Assembly (NCBI GenBank): GCA_017452115.1
Contig: JAFTNB010000226.1
Span: 1-5,279 of the forward strand
Reading direction: 5' to 3'
DNA length: 5,279 bases
Source of the DNA: Alphaproteobacteria bacterium
GTDB lineage: Bacteria; Pseudomonadota; Alphaproteobacteria; RF32; CAG-239
Part shown: positions 1-5,279 of the stretch, in pieces
Numbering within the stretch: the stretch's first letter is position 1
Layout: each line of letters begins with the position of its first letter
Made by a program: the position numbers and the translations under genes
The notes under the pieces: generated by a model
What the model saw: only the letters and a program-made list of their open reading frames with translations
Databases searched by the model: none
Told to the model about the DNA's origin: nothing

Positions 1-686
1 CTCTAGGGTTTCCGGGAGAACTCACAAAATTATTGTTGTCATTAACCAATGCTTCCGGACTTATTTTGGGGTCCGGTCCTACCGGTAGCGGTAAAACAAC
101 ATCAATATCTGCCTTATTACGCGAATTTTTAGCTTTCGAAGGTGGATTTGCATATACAATTGAAGATCCTACAGAAATGCCTTTAGATGGTGTATACCGT
201 TCACAAAAGGGCGGTTTGGGATTATGTAAACAAACCCAGCCAGCTGGAAGCAACTGGGGAGCATCATTAAAATCAGCTCTACGCTCAAAGCCTCGTTATA
301 TTCTAGTTGGTGAAATCCGTACTCCTGATACAGCAAGTGAAGTGTTGAGAGCTGCGACATCAGGACACTTGGTATTATCCTCTATTCATGCTAATAATAT
401 AACAGATGCTATTTATTCTGTCGTTAAATATGCGGCATCAACTGAAATGAGTGAAGAATTGGCTTTTGATTTATTCTCTCGCGGTATGCTGGGTGTAATG
501 CATCAAACATTATTTGGTATCAGAAATAGAAAGCCATCAACATCGTATTTATTTACCAATCCAGATACAACAAAAGGAGATCCTGTACGAGGAATTATTA
601 AGAGCGGAAAATTGAATCTAGCTACATCAATTGAAATGCAGATGAGCAGACTACCAAGAGGAATGAATATTTTTCCGGATGTATAA
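1..686 (+). CDS. GspE/PilT-superfamily secretion or pilus ATPase, C-terminal part (5' end outside window)
   Basis: This is the C-terminal part of a hexameric ATPase of the type II secretion / type IV pilus / type IV secretion family, which powers assembly or retraction of an envelope machine from the cytoplasmic side of the inner membrane. The frame is open to the window edge (first full codon at base 3). The upstream residues LGFPGEL match the segment that precedes Walker A in this family, so the TTG at 33 is not the start. Visible motifs are Walker A GPTGSGKT (75-98), Asp box TIEDPTE (156-176), Walker B-type RYILVGEIR (294-320) and His box GHLVLSSIHANN (about 363-398). No CxxC zinc module of the GspE kind is visible, and the C-terminus is short. 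This favours a PilT, DotB/TraJ or related conjugation ATPase over classical GspE, but the system cannot be named without the neighbours to the left. It ends in TAA and converges with the next gene. Confidence 0.85.
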   Translation, partial: LGFPGELTKLLLSLTNASGLILGSGPTGSGKTTSISALLREFLAFEGGFAYTIEDPTEMPLDGVYRSQKGGLGLCKQTQPAGSNWGASLKSALRSKPRYILVGEIRTPDTASEVLRAATSGHLVLSSIHANNITDAIYSVVKYAASTEMSEELAFDLFSRGMLGVMHQTLFGIRNRKPSTSYLFTNPDTTKGDPVRGIIKSGKLNLATSIEMQMSRLPRGMNIFPDV

Positions 687-716
687 TTTAAGTAATTTCA
701 TTAAAAAGAGCAAAAA

Positions 717-749
717 AACAACCTCTGAAACAGAAATTCAGAGGTTGTT
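717..749. terminator. Bidirectional Rho-independent terminator between convergent genes
   Basis: There is a perfect 13-bp inverted repeat: arm AACAACCTCTGAA at 717-729, 7-nt loop at 730-736, and arm TTCAGAGGTTGTT at 737-749. On the - strand the hairpin is followed at once by a T run (complement of the A run at 712-718), the classic layout, and it begins 6 nt after the stop codon of the oxidoreductase gene. On the + strand it is followed by a T-rich but interrupted tail (750-760) and lies 30 nt after the ATPase stop. It should end both converging transcripts, most strongly the - strand one. Confidence 0.85.
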
Positions 750-755
750 GTTGTT

Positions 756-2144
756 TTATTCGCCTCTTTTGATTTTTTCAATCAATTCTTTTACTGACGG
801 AATACCATTGCGATAAAGAGGATCTGTTGCAAAACGATACACTTGATGTCCGGCAAATAAAAGATGATCTTTAACACTGCCTCCATGACCAACTTCATAA
901 AGTGTTTTATGAATACAATATGAACGAGGATCCGGCAAACGTCCGGTAGAGCCTTTAGCTTGTGACCATGTAGAAAACTGACATTGAGATAAGCAACCAA
1001 CACAATTAGCTCTATCTATTTTCATTTGTTTCCATTCATCAGGAGTTAAAAATACAATAGTATTATCCGGAGTTTCTTTAATTTCGGTATATCCGGCACT
1101 AATTTGATTATTAGCTTTCTCAACATCTTCAGATTTGATATATAACCTTTTGTTTTCGCTAATTTTAAGTTCATAATTATATTCTGCATCAATTTCAGAT
1201 TTAAATGCAATTTCTCCATGTTTACGACGGATTAAATTTTCAAGAAAAGTATTTTTGATAGCAGAAGAAAAGAATCCGGTAGGGCTAAACTTTTGCAAAA
1301 TAACATCACCTTTCTTAACTTGCATCATTACTTTTTTCCATGCATCACTAACAGGACTTTCTTTAGTAATCATCGGACGAGTACCAAATTGAAATGCGAT
1401 TTTACCAATTTCCGGATTATCAATATAATCTTCCCATTCAGATAAATTCCATACACCACCAGCCAAAATAATCGGTTTTTCTTGCAATCCGATTGCATTT
1501 AAAGCTTTTCGAAGTTCAACCAAACGCATATAAGGTTTTTCAGGTTTGGTAGGATCTTCAGCATTAGATAATCCATTATGTCCACCGGCGAGCCATGGAT
1601 CTTCATAAACAACACCGCCGAGATATTCTACAAAATTATGATAAGCGCGTTTCCATAAAATTTGGAATGCACGAGCAGAAGAAACTATTGGGTAATAATA
1701 GACACCGAACTTTGATGCTAATTCTCCTAAATTGTAAGGCAACCCAGCACCACAGGTAACACTATGGATTAACCCTTTGGCTTTTTCTAAAACACCGGTT
1801 AATATTCTTTGAGAATCGGCTAATTCCCATAACATATTCATATGAATACGACCATTGCCACCTGATACTTCATGGGCAACTTGAGCTTGGGCGATACCGC
1901 CTCGAATTGCATATTCAACCATTTCTTCATGACGTTCTTGGCGAATACGTTTGAAAAATTTTTCAATAATCACATTACCTTTAGAATCATAAAAATCAGG
2001 ACTAACACCGGAGAATGTACCCACACAATTTTCATGAGCCCAAGCACCGCTACTGCGTCCATCGCTGGCATTAATACCTTTTCCACCCTCAATTAAGGGG
2101 AGAACTTCTTTTCCTGATAACATAATCGGATTTAATTTTTTCAC
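756..2144 (-). CDS. Nitronate monooxygenase family flavin oxidoreductase with C-terminal cysteine cluster
   Basis: This is a 462-residue FMN-dependent TIM-barrel enzyme of the nitronate monooxygenase / 2-nitropropane dioxygenase family. Characterised members oxidise alkyl nitronates or act as NAD(P)H:quinone reductases; the true substrate here is unknown. Family signatures are WLAGGHNG (184-191), which carries the catalytic-type His, LAGGVW (227-232) in the flavin phosphate-binding region, and FQFGTRPMITKES (251-263). Beyond the barrel, residues from about 300 form an extension with CVGCLSQC (Cys381, 384, 388) and a further Cys410, which could bind a metal or Fe-S centre. I see no signal peptide or membrane segment, so it should be cytoplasmic. 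The start is GTG, chosen because AAGGA sits 7 nt upstream and the frame has no better-placed ATG. It lies 116 nt downstream of the kinase gene on the same strand and ends in TAA just before the terminator. It is probably a separate unit from the kinase operon. Confidence 0.85.
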   Translation of the reverse strand: MKKLNPIMLSGKEVLPLIEGGKGINASDGRSSGAWAHENCVGTFSGVSPDFYDSKGNVIIEKFFKRIRQERHEEMVEYAIRGGIAQAQVAHEVSGGNGRIHMNMLWELADSQRILTGVLEKAKGLIHSVTCGAGLPYNLGELASKFGVYYYPIVSSARAFQILWKRAYHNFVEYLGGVVYEDPWLAGGHNGLSNAEDPTKPEKPYMRLVELRKALNAIGLQEKPIILAGGVWNLSEWEDYIDNPEIGKIAFQFGTRPMITKESPVSDAWKKVMMQVKKGDVILQKFSPTGFFSSAIKNTFLENLIRRKHGEIAFKSEIDAEYNYELKISENKRLYIKSEDVEKANNQISAGYTEIKETPDNTIVFLTPDEWKQMKIDRANCVGCLSQCQFSTWSQAKGSTGRLPDPRSYCIHKTLYEVGHGGSVKDHLLFAGHQVYRFATDPLYRNGIPSVKELIEKIKRGE

Positions 2145-2151
2145 GATGATA

Positions 2152-2156
2152 TCCTT
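2152..2156 (-). promoter_or_regulatory. Ribosome binding site that supports the GTG start of the oxidoreductase
   Basis: AAGGA on the - strand lies 7 nt before the GTG at 2144. It decides the non-ATG start: the next in-frame ATG is at codon 8 and has no comparable site. Confidence 0.6.
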
Positions 2157-2182
2157 ATAATTGTTTTATTTTTGTTTACGCT

Positions 2183-2211
2183 AACATATTTTTTTTTATT
2201 TGTTGAGTAAA
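2183..2211 (-). promoter_or_regulatory. Candidate sigma-70-like promoter for the oxidoreductase gene
   Basis: On the - strand, TTTACT (2206-2211) and TATGTT (2183-2188) are separated by exactly 17 nt, and each matches 4 of 6 bases of the TTGACA and TATAAT consensus. The -10 box lies about 38 nt before the GTG start. The spacer 2145-2260 is extremely AT-rich, so chance matches are likely. A run of nine T on the - strand (2227-2235) follows the kinase gene but has no convincing hairpin before it, so I do not call a terminator there. Read-through from the kinase gene therefore remains possible. Confidence 0.25.
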
Positions 2212-2260
2212 AAATATATCTTTTTCAAAAAAAAACTACAGAAACATCAGATAAAATATA

Positions 2261-3721
2261 TTATTCCGCTAAAGTAAATAAATCATCGGGTATATCATTA
2301 ATAATTATTAAACAAATCAGCATACAAAAAAAAGCATATGCTTGTAGCATTTGTGTGATTCCATTATTTTGTAATATTGGTATTTGAGATTTAAACTTAT
2401 TCATTAGCCAATGAATACCTAACATTATTAATGTTAACATAAAAGATTGTATCCCTAAACCACAAGAAGCAATAACTGCTGTGAAAGGATTAAGTATCCA
2501 TGATAAAAAAGTAAAAAATAACATATAAAATGAAATTACCAAAATGCTAAAATTACGAATCCGAATATTTTTTAATATTTTTTCCGCTTTAGTTCTTTTC
2601 ATGTTTGCTTCGGAAAGAGAAGAAACCGTCATTCCACGGACCATGCGCGGAGTTTCCATTTGTCGAAGTTTATCTTTCATATCGACAGTAAACTTTTCTT
2701 CTATCATGCAAAGACCACAGCCTTTAGAAGTAAAATAAACATGATTATGGTCTTTTTTACATGTTTTAAGATTATGCATTAATTTCCAAAGGTGCTCTTG
2801 CCACTCATAGGCACTGGGGCGGTTACCTGCTTTACTAAATGCCCTTTCAAACATTTCCAACGTATTCTTATCAAAATATTCATGAATTGTATAAGGGTGC
2901 GGGGCTTGATATGTATCCGGCCATAATCCATAAGCATAATGATATTGTTCTATGCGATTTTGTATTGTTAACATATCTTCTTCTTTGCGAGGGACACCGG
3001 AATAAGGATGAATTCCATTATTTAAAAGTTTGAATATCCTTACCGCAAGAGCAAATTTATCTTGTTCTTCGCCCATTTCATCACAACCAAGCGACATTCC
3101 TTCCGGATAGATATATTCTTCACTTACAAATTCTGCCGGATATCTATTTTTTTCTCCTTTAATAGAAAATCCGTCACAATCTACCATAGCAATGAGCATT
3201 GTATCCTTATATACCGATACATTAGATGGCTTAAGGTCAACAATATAATGTCCGCATTTATGTAAAGAAGTTACAATAGAAGCAACATTATAAGCTGCAA
3301 AAATACGACAAGCATATTTTTCAGAAAGATGAAGTTTTTTACGAATAGCTTTTTGCATAAAATGGTCTAAAGATACAGCACTATCCATGCGGATTAATGG
3401 CATCAGGTACCCGACGCAAAAGCCATTATCATCTTCAAGAATCGCTTGTGGCCAAGCTAATTGTACATATTTGATACCATCTTTTTCTACAGGATCAATA
3501 TGAGGATTATTCTGCAGCATCGCAGTCAGTTTTTGACGATTGGTATCACTTTTTTGTTTTTTATGAAATATCTTAATAACTTGCTCCGGATTATCGGCAT
3601 TAAGGTATATTTTTCCGGCAGCGCCACCACGATTTACTAATTCACCAAGGCGTATTTTTTCAAATCGTCCGTCAGCATAAAGAGCATTGTAACATATAAT
3701 TTCAGATGATTTTTCTAACAT
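2261..3721 (-). CDS. Membrane-anchored Ser/Thr protein kinase of a TerY-P / YegI-like triad
   Basis: This is a 486-residue protein. The N-terminal two thirds is a divergent eukaryotic-type kinase: a glycine-rich loop NRGGAAGK (30-37), ATP-contact Lys in VIKIF (Lys50), catalytic loop VDLKPSNVSV (161-170, Asp162, Lys164, Asn167), DFG-equivalent VDCDGF (180-185), and an alpha-F-like segment DKFALAVRIFKLL (221-233). The segment RPSAYEW (301-307) resembles the lobe end of TerY-P kinases. It is followed by a zinc-ribbon-like set (Cys321, His325/His327, Cys335, Cys338), a basic linker, and three hydrophobic segments (about 391-410, 412-438, 456-475) that should anchor it in the inner membrane with the kinase domain in the cytoplasm. 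The start ATG has AAGGAG 6 nt upstream, and that site overlaps the phosphatase stop codon, so expression is probably coupled to it. It likely phosphorylates the vWA partner or another target, with the PP2C enzyme reversing this. The family is clear but the substrate is unknown. Confidence 0.85.
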   Translation of the reverse strand: MLEKSSEIICYNALYADGRFEKIRLGELVNRGGAAGKIYLNADNPEQVIKIFHKKQKSDTNRQKLTAMLQNNPHIDPVEKDGIKYVQLAWPQAILEDDNGFCVGYLMPLIRMDSAVSLDHFMQKAIRKKLHLSEKYACRIFAAYNVASIVTSLHKCGHYIVDLKPSNVSVYKDTMLIAMVDCDGFSIKGEKNRYPAEFVSEEYIYPEGMSLGCDEMGEEQDKFALAVRIFKLLNNGIHPYSGVPRKEEDMLTIQNRIEQYHYAYGLWPDTYQAPHPYTIHEYFDKNTLEMFERAFSKAGNRPSAYEWQEHLWKLMHNLKTCKKDHNHVYFTSKGCGLCMIEEKFTVDMKDKLRQMETPRMVRGMTVSSLSEANMKRTKAEKILKNIRIRNFSILVISFYMLFFTFLSWILNPFTAVIASCGLGIQSFMLTLIMLGIHWLMNKFKSQIPILQNNGITQMLQAYAFFCMLICLIIINDIPDDLFTLAE

Positions 3722-3727
3722 TTATTT

Positions 3728-3733
3728 CTCCTT
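3728..3733 (-). promoter_or_regulatory. Shine-Dalgarno of the kinase gene, overlapping the phosphatase stop codon
   Basis: AAGGAG on the - strand shares two bases with the TAA of the phosphatase gene (3732-3734) and stands 6 nt before the kinase ATG. This layout suits translational coupling: ribosomes finishing the phosphatase would arrive at the kinase start. Termination at the internal TGA about 330 nt earlier would weaken that coupling. Confidence 0.65.
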
Positions 3734-4484
3734 AAAACTGAGCCCATAATAAAGTTTTATCATCAGAATTTAGTTTACGTGCCTGTGAATTATCCAAAGT
3801 ATTAGCTAATGCACGACAAGCTCGTGTTTGTGTTTTTTGAGCCGACAAAAAATTATGAATCGGCAAAATAAAACCTTTTTCTAAATATTGATAGTTATTA
3901 GAAAAAGCAAAATTAGTTAACCCATCACTCATCAAGAAAATTGTATCAAAATCTTCAAAACGAGTAAAACGCAAATTTGCACGCCAATTTTCTTGAGTAT
4001 AAAAATAAGTTTCGCAAGAAAAATCACCATTCTCCGGACGGGAGGCTACGAAATCACTTAAATCTCAATGTGAATGAAAAGCTAAAGCAGCTCCATCACC
4101 GATATGGAAAAAACATCCTTGCCCTTCATTATAAACGACACCAACAATTGTTGCCGCAAAATCATTCAGATTTTCTATTGTTTTTCCTTTATTCAACCGG
4201 TGTTGACAAAGTTTATTTCTTGCTATCTCTACCGCACGACATGTTTTATTTATAACTTGGTGGGGCTTGGTATTCTTAAGGTAATCAATAATAGTTTCAC
4301 AAATCACGCGCGCTCCAACTTTACCATAGCGTGCAGAACCGGCTCCGTCTGATACTACTGCGACAAAATTCTTGCCCTCCCGACGGAACTTAAAATAATC
4401 CTGACACGGCAATTTCTTGTGGCAATGGAAAGGTCCTGCCACACTAGCCGCCACAACTCGAACTCGATTATGCTTCGTCTTCAT
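3732..4484 (-). pseudogene. PP2C-type Ser/Thr phosphatase (YegK/PphC-like), interrupted by one in-frame TGA
   Basis: This is one 251-codon frame, stop included, broken only by TGA at codon 140. The 139-residue upstream part has PCQD (Asp29), VSDGAGS (Asp46, Gly47) and HIGDGA (Gly129, Asp130). The part after the TGA continues in phase with RPENGDF, ETYFYT, LMSDGLT (Asp187) and the terminal SDDKT (Asp241/Asp242), which are the remaining PP2C metal-site motifs. The full length of 250 residues is normal for the family. If translation stops at the TGA, the product lacks two metal-binding aspartate motifs and should be inactive. A TTG at 3974 could restart only a non-functional 80-residue tail. The ATG at 4484 overlaps the vWA gene by 17 nt and the kinase follows after 10 nt, so the gene sits in the middle of a tight operon. 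Its partner role would be to dephosphorylate what the kinase modifies. It is scored as a pseudogene by default; read-through, recoding or a sequence error are live alternatives. Confidence 0.8.
4065..4067 (-). other. In-frame TGA codon inside the PP2C gene
   Basis: Reading the - strand, the codons are TTT CAT TCA CAT TGA GAT TTA AGT GAT. The frame before the TGA and the 110 sense codons after it are in the same phase with no indel, so this is a substitution-type interruption. TGG (Trp) and CGA (Arg) are the single-transition ancestors. The local context, about nine residues before a PENGDF-like motif, is compatible with Trp, but I cannot align it here. Confidence 0.9.
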
Positions 4485-5160
4485 CCCAATCTGCCGTATC
4501 TTCTAACAAATCAGGAATATTAGGAGCCGCTTTTGATATGCAAGACACACTACGACTTAACCATAAGAAAAATTCTGTAAATTTAAGACCAGTCAAACGT
4601 TTAGGACTCATCGTGGAAAATTTTGCTAACTTTTCAAGATTTGCTCCTTGAGTACCAACTGCATGTACTACAACTTTTTTATTTTGTTGAGCATAAATAC
4701 ATTTTTCAGCAACTTGTTCCCAATCATAATCCGTTGGTTCGCCATCACTAATAAGAAAAATCCAAGGGCGTTTTGATGTAATTCCACAACTGTCATACAA
4801 ACATTTCTGAATTTCTATTTTTTTTAAAGCCAATTCCATAGCTTTACCAAGAGGCGTTAATCCACCGGCTTCCATAGCGGGGGCTTCAAAATTCATTGCG
4901 TCAATCCAATCAGATTCAACTTTTGCTTCATCTTTACCAAATGCCTTAATTATTAATAATTGGACTCTTGAGCTAGCATCAATATCCTCTTTTAATTCTT
5001 TTTCTAAGGCTTTTAGTCCGGCATTAAGCTGTTTTATCGGCTCACCCCGCATAGAGCCGGAACAATCCAGCACCAGAACACAAGGTGTTCTCTCATTCGC
5101 ATTATCGGCAAAGTCCACATAAGGAATCATATCTTCCATAAAATTATCTTCTGCAGCCAT
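4468..5160 (-). CDS. von Willebrand factor A domain protein, TerY/YegL-like
   Basis: This is a 230-residue, almost pure vWA domain. A complete MIDAS metal site is visible: DCSGS (Asp32, Ser34, Ser36), GLTPLG (Thr102) and SDGEPTD (Asp139). The DGEPTD signature and SGSMRGEPI are typical of TerY/YegL proteins, which are about 210-230 residues long. There is no signal peptide or membrane segment, so it should be cytoplasmic. The acidic tail DWDEDEA (224-230) is encoded in the 17-nt overlap with the phosphatase start. The ATG is supported by GGAG 7 nt upstream (5168-5171). It starts 19 nt after the stop of the lipoprotein gene, so it may be transcribed with it. In TerY-P triads this protein is thought to be an Mg-dependent scaffold or a phosphorylation target; that role is inferred from context. 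Confidence 0.88.
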   Translation of the reverse strand: MAAEDNFMEDMIPYVDFADNANERTPCVLVLDCSGSMRGEPIKQLNAGLKALEKELKEDIDASSRVQLLIIKAFGKDEAKVESDWIDAMNFEAPAMEAGGLTPLGKAMELALKKIEIQKCLYDSCGITSKRPWIFLISDGEPTDYDWEQVAEKCIYAQQNKKVVVHAVGTQGANLEKLAKFSTMSPKRLTGLKFTEFFLWLSRSVSCISKAAPNIPDLLEDTADWDEDEA

Positions 5161-5167
5161 CTATATT

Positions 5168-5171
5168 CTCC
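5168..5171 (-). promoter_or_regulatory. Shine-Dalgarno of the vWA gene
   Basis: GGAG on the - strand, 7 nt before the ATG at 5160, favours this ATG over in-frame ATGs at codons 8 and 11. No promoter fits in the 19-nt gap to the preceding gene, so transcription must start within or before the lipoprotein gene. Confidence 0.6.
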
Positions 5172-5179
5172 GTCAATGA

Positions 5180-5279
5180 TTATCGCCTTGGATAGGTATG
5201 AGGATAACCGCTGCCTTCCAGAGGTACCGGAGATGAAACTTTTCCACAGGCATTAAGACTTAACATCAGCCCCAATATA
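5180..5279 (-). CDS. C-terminal part of a small LptM-like lipoprotein (5' end outside window)
   Basis: The - strand frame starting at 5278 is open from the window edge to a TAA at 5180-5182, giving 32 residues. It begins with a hydrophobic signal-peptide end and a lipobox LNAC followed by GK. A short tail with PLEGSGYPHTYP then runs to the stop. A tiny lipoprotein with Cys-Gly-Lys and a Pro/Tyr-rich tail resembles LptM (YifL), which assists maturation of the LPS transporter LptD in the outer membrane. In proteobacteria that gene often sits next to lysA or argH. Asn at the -2 position of the lipobox is less usual. The next gene, 19 nt downstream, is the vWA protein. The identification rests on a short sequence, so lipoprotein is fairly safe and LptM is tentative. 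Confidence 0.6.
   Translation of the reverse strand, partial: ILGLMLSLNACGKVSSPVPLEGSGYPHTYPRR

Noticed and set aside
1872..2096. Open frame on the + strand opposite the oxidoreductase gene
   Set aside because: It lies wholly antisense to a well-supported gene, shows no recognisable domain, and is best seen as a shadow frame. The same holds for + strand frames at 2544-3265 and 3977-4352 and the - strand frames at 169-360 and 791-1003.
2227..2255. Terminator after the kinase gene at the run of nine T on the - strand
   Set aside because: No stable hairpin precedes the T run; only about 3 base pairs can form.
3732..3974. Separate 80-residue gene starting at TTG 3974
   Set aside because: It is the in-phase tail of the PP2C gene, has no Shine-Dalgarno site, and its motifs complete the PP2C fold.
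4032..4067. Possible selenocysteine insertion: TGA followed 20 nt later by a small hairpin (CTCC, loop CGTCC, GGAG on the - strand) with a G near the start of the loop
   Set aside because: The stem is only 4 bp, selenocysteine is not known at this place in PP2C enzymes, and no selenium genes are seen here. Trp loss or a nonsense change is simpler.
1..5279. CRISPR array, tRNA, rRNA, insertion sequence or attachment site
   Set aside because: I found no spaced direct repeats, tRNA-like cloverleaf, transposase or paired terminal repeats; the only strong inverted repeat is the terminator at 717-749.

Overview
The window is AT-rich bacterial DNA. It carries one partial gene on the + strand at the left edge and a run of genes on the - strand covering the rest. 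The organism is most likely Gram-negative. A small LptM-like outer-membrane lipoprotein tail at the right edge and the style of the nitronate monooxygenase hint at an AT-rich alphaproteobacterium, but that assignment is inference, since there is no rRNA or other marker gene here.

Left region (1-755): the C-terminal part of a GspE/PilT-superfamily secretion or pilus ATPase runs in from outside the window and stops at 686. It converges on a - strand flavin oxidoreductase of the nitronate monooxygenase family (756-2144). The two are separated by a perfect 13-bp hairpin that can act as a terminator in both directions. A 116-bp very AT-rich spacer (2145-2260) holds a weak candidate promoter for the oxidoreductase.

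Right region (2261-5279), read right to left: the end of a short lipoprotein gene, then a TerY/YegL-like von Willebrand A protein, then a PP2C-type phosphatase overlapping it by 17 nt, then a membrane-anchored protein kinase with a zinc-ribbon-like segment starting 10 nt after the phosphatase stop. The tight packing indicates an operon. vWA, PP2C and kinase form the triad known from TerY-P systems and from E. coli yegL-yegK(pphC)-yegI. The kinase and phosphatase would set opposing phosphorylation states, and the vWA protein would be a metal-dependent adaptor or target.

The main surprise is that the PP2C gene is interrupted by a single in-frame TGA (4065-4067). The reading frame continues in phase on both sides of it, and the expected PP2C motifs are all present across the two halves. 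This may be a recent nonsense mutation, a sequencing error, or UGA read as an amino acid. All six genes end in TAA and the 23 Trp codons seen are TGG. That fits a normal code with a fresh mutation, but does not exclude rare UGA decoding.
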